Under the pieces are notes generated by a model, which searched no databases, had not been told where the DNA came from, and saw nothing but the letters and a program-made list of their open reading frames with translations. The translations under genes were made by a program, and so were the position numbers. Shown one piece after another: positions 23,294 through 34,518 of a DNA stretch of 64,000 nucleotides. This DNA is from Diabrotica undecimpunctata (Eukaryota > Arthropoda > Insecta > Coleoptera > Chrysomelidae). Location: the NCBI RefSeq assembly GCF_040954645.1, contig NC_092806.1, positions 112,575,231 through 112,639,230 of the forward strand. Reading direction: 5' to 3'. How positions within the stretch are numbered: position 1 is the first letter of the stretch; the number at the start of each line of letters is the position of its first letter.

Positions 23294-23567
23294 TACGGAC
23301 ATACCGAAGATACATGGATGTGTGCGGTGGAGGTCGCGGTCGATACATCGATGTCAAAACAAACCTTCATTTTCTTATGAGATCGCCCATACCAAGGATG
23401 TATCACCCGTTCACCCTAACTTTCCCGGAACACATGTCAGTCACCTCAGTAACCGCAAAAAACACTGAAAAGAAGGTGTTTTCGGTATGTTCTGCCCGTT
23501 ATTGATTGATGTAAACCTCGACCGCAACCTCCACCGCACACATTCTTGTATCTTCGGTATGTTCGTA
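23294..23567. mobile_element. MITE-like foldback, about 50 bp GC-rich inverted repeats
   Basis: 23294-23343 (GACATACCGAAGATACATGG, GTGTGCGGTGGAGGTCGCGG) and 23518-23567 are reverse complements with about five mismatches. The arms are much more GC-rich than their surroundings. The two overlapping plus-strand frames at 23283-23505 are produced by this repeat and are not taken as genes. Confidence 0.7.
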
Positions 23568-23579
23568 CATCAGGAATCT

Positions 23580-24216
23580 TATCCCTCTCTCTAAAAAAAG
23601 AATATTACATTAAAATGAAAACCTGCTGGCAGAGGAGAAAAATCTTCGTGTTCTTTAGTAGACTGAAACGGCAGCAAAACATGAATCAGATAATAATTAG
23701 AGGTCAACATTAGTTGGAGTATTGGGTTACAAAAAAAATAAATTAAATCACTAACAAGAAAAATTAAGATCAAATTTTTCCATAAACTAATCAATTAACT
23801 CTCAAAATCAATAAATCGTCAGTAACGCCTCTAACTTTGTTAGTTAAGTATACTTGCTTTAGTTGCTATATTTATGGTCTAATTTTCTCGGATCGGGTCT
23901 CAGACGGTTGCACATTGAAGCGCTGAAAGAGGGAACACGATGATGATACCCCCTTGTTGTTTCAGCGTTTACTACTTACATATATTGTGTATATCACTCA
24001 ACTGGAATAAATTTAAACACAAATAAATGGAGGCGTGTTCAAAGAAAAAGCTCAACATGTAATATAAAAATGTAACAGATAATGGTGGTCGATACCAAAT
24101 TTCTTCTTTTCAATACAATATTCCGTATGTTATGCAATTTTTTGATTCTTCAGAAAATTTAAGACACATTTCGTGTACAATGTTATATCTACTTTCAATT
24201 GTTTTGAAAATATTAA

Positions 24217-24218
<2 letters not shown>
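23580..24218. other. Intronic sequence, nothing recognised
   Basis: No coding signal or terminal repeat seen. Confidence 0.4.

Positions 24219-24267
<49 letters not shown>
24219..24267. repeat. (TA)n microsatellite
   Basis: About 48 bp of TA. Confidence 0.95.
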
Positions 24268-24269
<2 letters not shown>

Positions 24270-25082
24270 AAAATTAACATTAGAAAAAAAATTACAAAGA
24301 AAATTCTAAATTTGATTGAAGAAATTCACTGCAACACATTCATTACTTAGAGTACTGCCCCGTTACTAAATCAATGCCCGGCAGAACTTCAGTCTTATAT
24401 TTCCGAATTGATGGGTAGGAAAGCAAAGATCAATGGAATAGTTACCACGATCACTTAATCTGACTTTATTCGATTTCTTCTTATGGGTTATATCAAAAGT
24501 ATTATACGCAAAACTAAACTCCTGGACTTAGCTGACTTAAGTATGTCAATGGAATAAATAAGCCTCCTACATTTGACGGCAAGACCTCCTGGCCAGTATA
24601 TAGATGACAATTTGAAGCAGCTGCACAAAATAATGGATAAACATATAAATAGAACGCAACAGAGATAAGGCTATTGAAATTCTTCAAAACATCCTAGAGG
24701 ACGCACAAAAGAACTATGAGATCATCTTATTGGCTATAGAACTAAGATATGGCAGCTAATATTCGAAACAAGCATATTAGACTCAACTAAAAGTGCATAT
24801 CCAAGACTCCAACGAATCTGTGCTAGAATACGGAGCGGAAGAAAAAAATATGACACGACTCCAAAGCCCCGGAAGAGTTCCTACACCAATTCACCATTCA
24901 ATGTTTCCTTGATGTCCTGCGCGATGTGGATATTCAGCAGATATAACGACTAGAAAGAGAATGCTGCCAAATATTAAAGGATAGCATTGTCGCAAAGACA
25001 GAAAAAAGACAACATTTTCTGCTCGAAGCGGGCTCTACCAATTCAAAGTGATGCCATTAGGATTGTATAACGCACTTGCCAC

Positions 25083-26319
25083 GTGGACTTACGTGGGGAA
25101 ACTTACATGAAAAACCTGTCTGGTATACCTCGACTATACCTCAACGACATCATGGTCATCGAAAAAGATTTCGACGAACGCCTTGCTAATTTAAAAGAAA
25201 CTTTCACCAGACTTTGGAACGCTCTCCTACAAGTAAATGCCAAGTGCGAGCTCTTTCAAGAAAAAGTTAGTTTCGTTGGACATATAATTTTATCTTCAGG
25301 AGTTGCAGCACACCCAGCAAAAATTAAAGCAGTACAATAATGGCCCACAGTAAGAAACCAACACGATGTCCGAAGCTTATTTGGCCTTTGCAGTTACTGT
25401 CATCGCTTAGTGAAAGATTTTAAGGAGATTGACAAACCTCTCCATAACCTTGCTGAGAGGAAGCTGTCATTTGATTGGACACCAACTTGCCTTCACCACA
25501 CTCAAATATAAATTGACAACGGCTCCAATCCTGACATATCCGAAAGAACAGGGTGTTCTCCTATTTGATACTGCGGTGCTTTTCCAAATGCAGGAGAGTG
25601 AGGAGCACGTCATAGGATACTTCGTTAAAACTCTGGAAACAACAAAAAGAAAATACTGTGTCACCAGAAAGGAGTTATTGGTAGTCGTTACAGAAGTGGA
25701 ACACTACCATTTGTTCCCCTATGGCAGAAGATTCTTAACAAGAAACGACCATTCCGTCTTACAATGGCTACTCAATTTCAAGACAGCTGAAGGCCAGATA
25801 GCTCGATGGCTGGAGAAGCCATCGATTCTGCGAGTGCCAAGAAGAACGAGAGGGCCAGATTCTACAGTTGAAAACCATAGAGGACGGAAGTGACGAAGAA
25901 ACTCTAAACAAAGGAAATCTTCATGCTTACCGGCAAAAAGATCCAGATCTAAAAATAGTCCATCAGTGACTGGACTACAGTGCTAGGCCACAATGGCAGC
26001 AGATTGACAAATATAAGCAAGCAGTGAAGAGCTATTTCCTTCAGTGGGACTTCTTGTGTCTACGAGACGACGTTATCACTCGTAAATGTGGTGTCTAGAT
26101 GAAACTGGAACAGTGCCCCAAATTGTCCTTCCAATATCATGTGTCAAGAATGTGCTTGCAGAACTCCATGTTAACTGCTCCAGGGGGCATTTTGGGATCA
26201 ACAGGACTCTGGCCAGAGTTCGTGAGAGGTATTATCGGGTTATTTGTCGGCAAGATGTGAAAGAATGGTGCAAACCACTCCATGGTGCAACATGGGGTTT
26301 CACTTCTGCTTCATTATGA
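25083..26319 (+). pseudogene. gypsy pol fragment: RT, RNase H and integrase zinc domain
   Basis: This is the best-preserved coding part of the gypsy element. The frame 25083-25340 covers the RT palm end. 25429-25893 covers RT connection and RNase H (LLVVVTEVEHYHLFPYGRRF, RNDHSVLQWLLNFKTAEGQI, normally T-D-H-x-x-L). 26086-26319 covers the H-H-C-C zinc domain of integrase (HVNCSRGHFG...). Stop codons at 25338-25340, 25891-25893 and 26095-26097 and frameshifts separate them. The YLND in place of YLDD would remove a metal-binding Asp. Confidence 0.85.
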
Positions 26320-26998
26320 CCAGGGCTCAACTTCGAATCAGAAGTTTGGAAGACCATGATGGCTTTGATCGGAATTAAGAAGAGCAGAACAACACCGCTT
26401 CATCCTCAGTCTGACGGCATGGTAGAAAGACATAACCGGACCATCAACAACTATCTGTCCCTGTTTGTACATGAAAACCAGAAAGTATAGTACAAACTAG
26501 TGCCATCGTTTCTGCTAGTTTACCGAAGCTCCCAACATGCAGCAACTGGTTACACTCCAGCAATGTTATTGACTGGTCGAGAGATGAAGCTTACCCCGAT
26601 CTGCTACATCAATCTACCAGACAGACTAAGAGACACTTCCCGAGTACGTCAGCGATCTAAAGGATCGACTGGTTAAGGTCCACGATGTCGCTAGTGACCG
26701 AATGAAGGTTACGTTAGATCAAAAATTAACTTTTGTTAGTTTCAAGGAAGGTGATGCAGTTTGGCTCTACCAACAAGGAAAGGACTAAGTTCCAAGTTGC
26801 AGTGGCCCTGAGAGGGATCGTACCTGGTCACTAAGAAGATAAGCAACCTTGTATATAGGTACAACCTTGTATAACTGACGCGACGAAGCAAGCCAAAGGT
26901 CGTCCATCTGGAGAGACTGTGTCTTTATGAGGGCAAAATCTATCGACCTGGTCCACTAAGGTACTGTTCAGGGTGAACAGCCTGAAAGAAGAGGGCGA

Positions 26999-27190
26999 TG
27001 TTACGAGTCACAATGCTCTAATAGACAGTAATTATACTAGTGTTTTTGTAAACGATACCCATATAATTGGAGGCGCTAAATATTAGTGTATTTATAATTA
27101 TTAATGAGATATTTGGAATTTGGTAGTTGAGTGAGTTAAATAATGTTAGTTAATCTACGTGTACTTCACCTAACCCCTGAACCCACAGAA
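26999..27190 (+). repeat. gypsy 3' LTR, 5' portion
   Basis: TGTTACGAGTCACAATGC begins directly after a purine tract (GAAAGAAGAGGGCGA). The end of the LTR is not clear, and no matching 5' LTR is found near 24550, so the element is truncated. Confidence 0.55.
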
Positions 27191-27413
27191 AAAATATAAA
27201 AAGAAAATAGAAAGAAAAAAGAAAATCTTTTCTCATGAAACAAATGATAGATAAAGAAAATTAAAAAACCTACAGCATAACATAAAGTTACATATATCAT
27301 AGTCTGTTATGATGGCACACTCAACGTTTTTTAATGTGCTTCTAAAAAAAGGACACAAAAATGTTACTAAATTTTAAAACTTAATTAAAATGTTAATTAT
27401 GTTTACAACTTAC

Positions 27414-27791
27414 CAGTGAACCAAACTCGGTGATCGCTTCAAGTTTTGGTCCAGCTACAATATGTTCTCCGCTACTAACGCTAACTAATATCCTCTTCCT
27501 ATGCCCTACTTTTTCAATATCCAAAACAGCTGACAACTCAACGTCCCATATCCTCTTCACTCTCTCCATATCATGATAAAGGTGTTTGACGAAAGTTTCA
27601 TAGTATTGCTCCAAACTAATCCTTATTAGCCAGGAGCGGACAGTGTTTTGTTCGTTATTATTGTTGCAGACATTTAAAGAACTGTCCGTCACTTTAGATG
27701 GCAGGCTTTTTATGGAGTCTAAGATGATCTGGCGCTCGAGCTCACTTGTGATTCCCATATCCTTGAGGTCCGATTCTTCCATAATGCCGTT
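27414..27791 (-). CDS. ANKS1-like gene, exon with SAM1 second half and complete SAM2
   Basis: The exon has 378 nt (126 codons), with acceptor CTTCTTTTGCAG and donor GTAAGT, phase 0 at both ends. Residues 1-30 (NGIMEESDLKDMGI and following helix) finish SAM1. A short Ser/Asn-rich spacer follows, and SAM2 runs from about residue 50 (TVRSWLIRISLEQYYETF) to about 108 (DIEKVGHRKRILVSV). The signature Asp-Leu-x-x-x-Gly-Ile and Gly-His-Arg-Lys-Arg-Ile helix motifs of SAM domains are both present. In vertebrate ANKS1 proteins the tandem SAM pair binds SAM domains of Eph receptors; the same role here is inference. The tail IVAGPKLEAITEFGSL leads into the Pro-rich linker. Confidence 0.95.
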
Positions 27792-27917
27792 CTGCAAAAG
27801 AAGTACCCATCCAACATAATTTATTTACAATAACATCTTTATATATATTTGAATAAGGTGAACAAAGAGCCAAAATGATACACACAAGTTTACAGCTTCA
27901 TTCGAAAAGGACAGTGA

Positions 27918-27961
27918 CTGAATAATTGACCACTTACTGTAGAAGTGGTCAATTATTTCAG
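27918..27961. repeat. Intronic hairpin 125 bp upstream of the SAM exon
   Basis: CTGAATAATTGACCACTT and AAGTGGTCAATTATTTCAG pair around a 7 bp loop, with one extra base in the right arm. It lies just 5' (host sense) of the acceptor at 27792. Confidence 0.8.
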
Positions 27962-28379
27962 TTTGAATTTTATAAACTCTTGCTGTAGAATTCGATTATT
28001 TATTTTTGCATCTTTGATCGTTGATTTAAAAGTGAACGACCTTTATAGAAATCAATTTTAATAAAATTTAATTTTATAGGCAATATTCGATTGTTGTATT
28101 GTTGCATTTATACTAATGACATAAAATATACTTATAATTTTATTTTACTGTAAATAGTATTCTAAGTAACCTCCAAACACACATTATAAATTATTTTATT
28201 TTAATAAAATTTGGTATACAGGCTTATCTTGGCAAAAACAATAAATAATTAGTTTCATTCAAATTTGCTAACCACTAAAAATTTTAAATTTTAAGTCAAG
28301 TACCGATCAAAAATTTCTCAGTGTGCGGTTCTTGTTTTTTTTTTTAATCTTTTACAAGGAGTAGAGTTTTTAATACGGA

Positions 28380-28790
28380 ACTAGTTGGCTTAAGAGCAAT
28401 CGGACATTGTTTTCGGGAAATCGAATAGGATTTACAGATATTTAGGTACTGTTTTAACATGTAACCGGACATAGCGTCAAGAAGGCCGAACATGAAGATC
28501 AAGGAGCATAGGGAGGCACCGAAGAAAAGCAAAGCGTCAATCGTAACCTAAGCTTGATGGCTCTAAGAGAGCGTTTTTCCACAACTAGATCTATTAAAAA
28601 TTAATGGTTTGCAGAACATGGAAGGCCAATAGGGATACAAACAATTGATTGTCGAATTCGCTGTTTTGTTTTTTTTTTATTTCAGTCACACTGATTGGCT
28701 TGGGACCAGGAATGGAATGGGGTTATCTTAGATGAAGTTAACTATAATTCCTCGTTTGGTAACCTAATTTCAGACAGGTTAATTTTTTTG
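28380..28790 (+). pseudogene. Tc1-like transposase fragment
   Basis: Plus-strand frames read LRERFSTTRSIKN, stop, WFAEHGRPIGIQTIDCRIRC (the second helix-turn-helix of a Tc1 transposase) and then WDQEWNGVILDEVNY, the worn W-x-x-V-x-F-S-D-E-S-x-F block containing the first catalytic Asp. The earlier part (28380-28550) is too worn to assign firmly. Confidence 0.65.
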
Positions 28791-28869
28791 TTTTCAATTA
28801 CAAATCAATCGTAAAAGGAGCATTTTCATGCGTCTGGATTTTTATCCTCATCCTTTGCAACTAGGTCTT

Positions 28870-29080
28870 CTTCTTCTTGACTGACTTTAGAACTCGGGGT
28901 GAGTCTTCACCGCATCTACTATAGCGCTCTATTTTCTACGATATTGCGCTTCCATTTTCCATTGTTGTACTCAAATTCTACGTAAATCGGCTTTAACATT
29001 ATCCCTCCATCTTTTTCTGGAACGGCCTACAGATCTTCTACAGTTTGGTCTCTCAAAAAACACTGTCCTCAGCACTCTGT
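28870..29080 (-). pseudogene. LINE C-terminal tail
   Basis: Minus-strand reading: PNCRRSVGRSRKRWRDNVKA, DLRRI, QQWKMEAQYRRK and AVKTHPEF. This is the G-R-P-R-K-R-W-x-D-D-V...W...A-x-D-R-x-x-W...A-K-T-H-P-G-L tail of an R1/RTE-like LINE. The 3' end is close to 28870. Confidence 0.75.
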
Positions 29081-29139
29081 CTAGGTACACATAAATAATA
29101 CAACATAATATGACGAGGAGAATTATCAGAGACCTGTAC

Positions 29140-29770
29140 AGTATGTACAGTACCAAAGTACTTGGGGGTAAAATTGGACCGCACTCTCACATTTACAGAT
29201 TACTGCGAAGACACAGAGGCAAATATTTCCTAAAGAAATAACATAATACGTAAGCTAAGTGGAACAAGTTGGGAAGCTTTAGCAAGTGTGCTAAGAACAT
29301 TAGCCATAGCTTGGTATTTCTCTGCAGCGGAATATTAAGCTCCAGTTTTGAATCACTCAATCGTGATTGTGCTATAAACCAGACAAATAATATTCGGGTG
29401 CTTGAAACCTACTCCAGTTCATAACTTATACTCGTTGATCCAAATTGCTCCTCCTGACATCACAACGAAAGTGATTATTGAGTGACTCATGCCATTCCAC
29501 GTTGGCCAGCAAAGGCACTTATCAAGGTTGAAATCTCGTAGAGTTTCATGAACACCACGCCTTCAATCTAAACCACCACTGAACGACGCCGCCTACAGCT
29601 TTGGAGAGAAGCGTCGGATGCTGGTGCAAGTCGCTGGTGATGACAAGTGCGACTGCGGTGAAGTGCAAAATCCCGAACATCCATTGGTTTACACGGACTT
29701 AACCCAGGTATGAACTCATTTTGACCTAATGCAACTAATGATAGTGTCATCCAAGCGGCGAAACGTTGGT
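29140..29770 (+). pseudogene. Jockey-like LINE C-terminal remnant
   Basis: VKYLGVKLDRTLTFTDYCED (in a frame broken at the start) is the post-RT block (K-Y-L-G-V-x-L-D-R-x-L-T-F). A C-terminal part follows: CWCKSLVMTS and AVKCKIPNIHWFTR, echoing the C-D-C-G-E-x-Q-T-x-x-H-I zinc segment. Stops throughout. Confidence 0.65.
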
Positions 29771-30135
29771 GGTATCAAATATAAAGAAGTGATCCGAACA
29801 CGGAAAGTAAATACGTACCTGCGGCTGTTCACTCTTTCAGATTAAGATGGAAATATGTGAGTAACATACAAAGATGATAATGGACGTACTTCACACGGTG
29901 TGAGGCATTTAGGGTGGATTTGTGCCACATGATGGGAACGGAGATGAGAAGAGGTTAGACTACAAAATATAATTGTTTTAAAGATGTTATGATGATTACG
30001 GCAGATGAAGAGATGATTATGGCTGATGTTAAAGCAGAGCATATTAGTAAGCACGTATGATGTATTTTTATTAGCTTGCTGTCTTGTTATTAGTTAGCTC
30101 CTACTATGTTTTTCTGACTTCTTATTAAATTTTAG
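29771..30135. other. Intronic sequence, nothing recognised
   Basis: No supported feature between the LINE fragment and the Helitron. Confidence 0.4.
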
Positions 30136-30289
30136 TCTATATAAATAAAAATGAATCTCCAAAATGTTTGTAAGCGCATAATTTCAAAACGACTACACCA
30201 AATTAGTTCACAAGAAGGTTTGTGTTAAAGATAATTTTCAAAAAAATGTACATTACAAATAAGTAAAAAATATTTTTTTTTTGCAAAAT

Positions 30290-30690
30290 AGTATAAAATA
30301 AAATAAAATGAAACAAAATAAAATTAATTTAAATTTAAAAAAAAATTAACAAACAAACAACACACTATAAAATAAATTAGAATAAAGAGGAATAAAATAG
30401 AATAGAATAGAATAAACCAGAATTAAAAAGCATAAAATAGAATCAAATAGAATATAATAGAATAAAATACAATAAAATAAAACAAAATAAAATAAAATAA
30501 AATAAAATAAAATAATATAAAATAAAATCAAAAAGAATAAAATAGAGAAAAATAGAATTGAATACAATAAAATAGAATAAAATAAATTTAAATTAAATTA
30601 AATTTAAATAAAATCTAATAAAATGAAGTAAAATAAAATAAAATGGAATAAAATGAAATAAATAGAATAAAATAAAATTAAATATAATAA
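30290..30690. repeat. Degenerate AAATA/ATAAA short tandem repeat
   Basis: About 400 bp of A-rich pentamers (AATAA, AATAG, AATAC variants). The opposite strand gives a spurious Phe/Leu/Tyr/Ser-rich frame. Confidence 0.9.
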
Positions 30691-30859
30691 ATTCAAATCT
30701 TAAATTTGACGAACATTAATAGACCCGCAGTATGCTAATTCAATTGTATGGTCTGTCATTTGGTCTATCTTCTCTTTTACTTCAGTTTATTATCAAGACT
30801 TAGTTTTTTATGTAGCCTAATATGTCTTGTAAAGAAAATTTGAAGCATTTGCCGAAATA

Positions 30860-31130
30860 AATCGTACACATTTTCTACAATTGAATCAACAACAAAGGAT
30901 TGCGTACGATACTTTGATAGAAGCTGTGGACATTGGATCTGGCGGAATTTATTTCCTTGATGCTCTGGGATAGACAGAAAGAACATTACTAATTTTATTG
31001 TTATTGGCAAAGAATAACATGCAGCAACATAATAACAAGTATTTTTGCCACAAGACCAAAGTGCAACTCTATTTTCCAAGCAGTTGTTAAATATTGGATG
31101 TGGTAAAGTCGCTGTTGACACCTCGACTTG
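30860..31130 (+). pseudogene. Helitron PIF1-like helicase remnant
   Basis: The plus-strand frame reads LNQQQRIAYDTLIEAVDIGS, GGIYFLDALG, stop, TERTLLILLLLAK. This is the helicase start (L-N-x-x-Q-x-x-A-Y-D...), with the Walker A region (D-A-P-G-G-T-G-K-T) altered to a stop-containing form. The minus-strand frame at 30777-31136 is its shadow. Confidence 0.75.
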
Positions 31131-31245
31131 ATTCATTTCATTACCCAGAGATTTCTGTTACTTAACAGACTCGAAAGAGGAGCTTATTGAACTTTGATAC
31201 ATTATTTAATTTTAAGGCGGTACGAAATTCGCTGGATCAGCTAGT

Positions 31246-32066
31246 TAAAAATAAAAGTACACAATGAAATTGTTAAAATTAATATAACATATTTTATTTG
31301 TCATCAAAGTCAATTTCCTTTCCAAAAAATATTTCAAATTTATTTTGATATATACATTCCATTTTTACGGGAGCAGTAGCCACGTCCAATTTTCGTCGAT
31401 ATAAATTGACAAATATTTTAATTTTCGAATCTAGTTGTATTTGAACCAACAAGGCGTTGGAAAGTATTGTTTGTAGGTGATAATGAGTTCTGTTTTTCCC
31501 TTGTAGAAAAACGCAGCTAAGTCCGGGTCTGATATTTTTCCTATAGGCCTTTAAGTTGCCTTGATTATTTTTTGGAATGTTACCTGCTACCGGTAACTTG
31601 GATGTGAAAATTTTGAGGCTTTTGAAGAGATTGTTTTGATGATGATTTCTGGTATCTGTATATCTGGACTGTTTCTAATTTGATTTGGGGTGATTCCGAA
31701 AATTAGATATTTTTAAAAGAATATTTATTAGTTGGTGGATTCCTTTTTGAACCTCTGAAAGGAGGAAGCAATTTCCCTAAGAGAGTACTCCCCTTGGAGA
31801 TTAAGGGTTCTCAATAAATTAAATTTTTATTAGCCGGAGTGTCCAGTTTGAGTAAAGCTTTCAGTAGTCTTTAATAATTAGGTACTGTTAAAGAAGGTAA
31901 ACTATTTTTATAACGTAACAAGTTTTATTTATTTATTTATGTACAAAGTTTTATTTTGTTAACGTAACAAAATCCTCTCCGTTCACAAATTAATTACTAC
32001 GAACGAAAGAATTATGTCATCAAATGTATGTCAAATACCCTATTATGTCCTAAAACAAAAACTTCT
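31246..32066. other. Intronic sequence between Helitron and piggyBac, unassigned
   Basis: Both strands have short frames (for example a minus-strand frame near 31380-31520 with TTRFENLNICQFISTKIGRG). I do not recognise them. They may be an old element. Confidence 0.35.
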
Positions 32067-34237
32067 TTAACCCATTTACGGCCAAAGGTGCGTAAACGCA
32101 ACCTTTATTGGTAATTTTTTTTTTTTGGCCCGAAAATAATTTTCTTATTGTTTTCTTTTTATTGAAGTAACATCTCAATAGATTGAGGTATATAGTATCA
32201 TTTTTCTTTTGACAAAAATATTACTTTTTAAATATTTTAAGATTATTATAATTTTGCATAATTTAATGATTTATGCACATCTTCATACAAAAAATTTTTC
32301 CGATACTAATTATAAACTTAATTCATATTTTGTATTCTATAATTATAAAAATATGTTGAAATTTTTATTATTCTAAAAACTTATTCATTCATACTTTAAA
32401 AATAAGGTCTATAATTGCATGTTTATACGATGGATTCGTATACGCACCTTTGGCCGAAACCATATTATATTTTTTTCGTAGACTAAACAATCTGAAATTA
32501 CGATCTCGTCAATAGTCAATACACTTCAATACACTTAAATCAGTTTGAAAGTTTCCTTGTGTCTATTTGTTTTATATTCCATATAAGTTGAAATGAGGTA
32601 AGCTAAATTATTATCATATGAATGCGTGTATATAGTAGTAAGAGTGCATTTTTTGTTTATTTTAGTAAATTCTCGAAATATGAAATGAAGAGGGCACTAA
32701 CTACTAAAGAGTAAATGGCTTTGTAGAAGAAGACTCAGACTGTGAAAATGCTGACTCACTTGATGTGGTTTATGTGCCGCCGGAAACAGATGAAATTTCC
32801 GATGTAGAAGACATTGATGATAATATTATTGGTGAAGAAGGAATAAAAACAGATATTGCAGGTACATATGAAATACAAGTGAATGGGAATTCTGACGATT
32901 CTGATAATGATATTCCTCTGAACCACAGATCAAAACGTCCAAAGAAAGAACCAGGCAAGAATAATAAATCCAAATTTGTCCCAAGTTGGGTAAAAACAGA
33001 TACTCCTTCGTACTCGGCAGTAATTCAACATCAGTCTGATCGATATTTAGAAAATATAAAAGCCAACCATGGAGGCAAGTCACCTATTGAAGTTTTTTCA
33101 CTCTTTTTTGATAAAGAAGTAAGTGAGAGCATTCGATATTTTACAAATATTTATGCATCGCAGAATAACCGTCACGATTTTGAAATGAATGATAAAGATT
33201 TAAAAAAATTTATTGGCATATGTATATTATCTGGTTATCACACTCTGCCTCAAGTTGATAGGTATTGGTCGAAGCTCTTTTTGGACTATTAAAAGAAAAA
33301 GGATTCTTTGCAACAGGAACAGTAAGGGAAAATCGCACTGCTAAGTGTCCTCTAGAAGAAAACAAAATTATGAAAAAAAAGGAAAGAGGTTCATATACAT
33401 GTGCATTCGATTCCAATTTAGAAGTTTTGGTGACAAGATGGAACGATAATTCAGTAGTGACTGTAATGACAAATACATGTGACGTTTTGCCCCTTATGCA
33501 AACTAAACGTTATAACCGTAAAGAACACAAAGAAATTCTTATCCCTCAGCCTAATATAATTCACCAATATAACCAATACATGGGTGGAGTGGATCTGCAT
33601 GATAATGGCATTGCGAATTACCGTATTAAAATAAGAGGAAAAAAGTGGTGGTGACCATTGCTTACTAATATAATTGACAGTATGGTGGTCAATAGTTGGA
33701 AAATTTTTAAAATTGCGAATGATTCTAAAATTTCCCAACTGGAGTTTCGTTCGAGATTGGTTCTTAACTTACTAAAATATATTGGACATGCAGAGAATAG
33801 TGAAGAAACCGCTACATCATTGTCAAACTCAGTATATGGACGTCTATCTAAATTTGCTTTACCAAATGAAACTAGATTCGACAATATTGGCCACATTATA
33901 AAAAGAGACGATAATAGTGCAAGAAGAAAATGTCGGATGTGCAAAAGTAATACTATTGATTTATGTAAAAAGTGTACAGTGCAGCTACACCCCGAATGTT
34001 TCGAAAATTTTCATCTTAAAATTTAATTTACAGTTAAGATACAATATGTTCCTTTTTTAAAAATTGTATGCGTATTCGGCCAAAGGTGCGTATACGCACC
34101 CACCTGTTTTTCCTTTCATAAGACAAAAAAATTCTTTTTGGTTGTAAATTAGTCTTAATTTATGTGTTTTTAATCCAATCTAATAAATCAATTGTCAAAT
34201 TTCTCTTCGTTTATTGTCTCGGTCCTTAATGGGTTAA
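32067..34237 (+). mobile_element. Second piggyBac-like transposon, internally deleted, palindromic subterminal repeats
   Basis: TTAA at 32067-32070 precedes CCCATTTACGGCC. The right end, read inwards, is TTAA (34234-34237) then CCCATTAAGGACC. A subterminal motif, GGCCAAAGGTGCGTATACGCACC or variants, occurs at 32080-32103, inverted at 32436-32454, and at 34079-34100. GGTGCGTATACGCACC (34085-34100) is a perfect 16 bp palindrome. The transposase has lost its catalytic middle. This element and the one at 20044 have unrelated terminal repeats, so they belong to different piggyBac families. Confidence 0.88.
32765..34026 (+). pseudogene. piggyBac transposase with the catalytic core deleted
   Basis: The N-terminus is acidic (ETDEISDVEDIDDN, NSDDSDNDIPLNH). 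It then enters the DDE_Tnp_1_7 domain: GKSPIEVFSLFFDKEVSESI, LKKFIGICILSGYHTLPQVD and RYWS. Near 33270 it jumps to LFGLLKEKGFFATGTVRENR, so the segment with the first two catalytic Asp residues is gone. The end keeps NQYMGGVDLHDN (third Asp) and, after a TGA at 33652-33654, SKFALPNETRFDNIGH and a C-terminal Cys/His zinc region (CRMCKSNTIDLCKKC...HPECFENFH). The clean reading frames around a single deletion suggest a relatively recent non-autonomous copy. Confidence 0.9.
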
Positions 34238-34239
34238 TT

Positions 34240-34330
34240 AGGTCCTAAAAATATTTTCTTGTGGCATGTCTAAGTTAAATATTGTGTTTATATGGGTTCA
34301 AGCCACAGTTGATTGTAAGGACAATTACAT
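34240..34330. repeat. MITE-like repeat fragment
   Basis: AAATATTTTCTTGTGGCATG and ATTGTGTTTATATGGGTTCAAGCC match parts of the repeats at 2925-3060 and 16060-16083. Confidence 0.5.
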
Positions 34331-34518
34331 TTTATAATTGTGATTGACGTTTCGATTTCCACACCAGAAATCGTTTCCAAAAGATTTTTTTTAAAAATGT
34401 GCTTAAGAAATATAACCAAAAGTTGTTTGGATTAACATAACCCAAATTTTGTCATCTATTTATCAACGGTTATTTTAACGGCAATGAACGGATGGATATC
34501 CATTTCTATTGACAATTA

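Larger units (their letters stand above)
24550..27190 (+). mobile_element. Ty3/gypsy LTR retrotransposon remnant (gag-pol, 3' LTR start)
   Basis: In order: gag pieces (PPTFDGKTSWPVY in shifted frames, EILQN...LEDAQKNYEI, LLAIELRYG); then an internal deletion into RT near 25015 (FSARSGLYQFKVMPLGLYNA). RT palm and connection follow: RLYLNDIMVIEKDFDERLAN, where the usual YLDD is YLND, and VSFVGHIILSSGV. RNase H follows (TAPILTYPKEQGVLLFDTAV, RKYCVTRKELLVVVTEVEHY). The integrase zinc region is CVKNVLAELHVNCSRGHFGI. The integrase core end is RTTPLHPQSDGMVERHNRTI, after a deletion. A purine-rich tract precedes TGTTACGAG at 26999, the usual start of a gypsy 3' LTR. No env was seen. Heavily broken. 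Confidence 0.88.
30136..31245 (+). mobile_element. Helitron (rolling-circle transposon), decayed
   Basis: The 5' end is TCTATATAAATAAAAATGAA, the usual start of insect Helitrons. The 3' end is GAAATTCGCTGGATCAGCTAGT, with the CTRRT terminus and the short hairpin-like CGAAATTCG before it, followed by T as expected. The base before the 5' TC is G rather than the usual A. Inside are a low-complexity AAATA/ATAAA tract (30290-30690) and a helicase remnant (30860-31130). At 1.1 kb it lacks most of a Rep-helicase. Confidence 0.8.

Noticed and set aside
30346..30567. Minus-strand Phe/Leu/Tyr/Ser-rich 73-codon frame
   Set aside because: It is a translation of the ATAAA pentamer array inside the Helitron.
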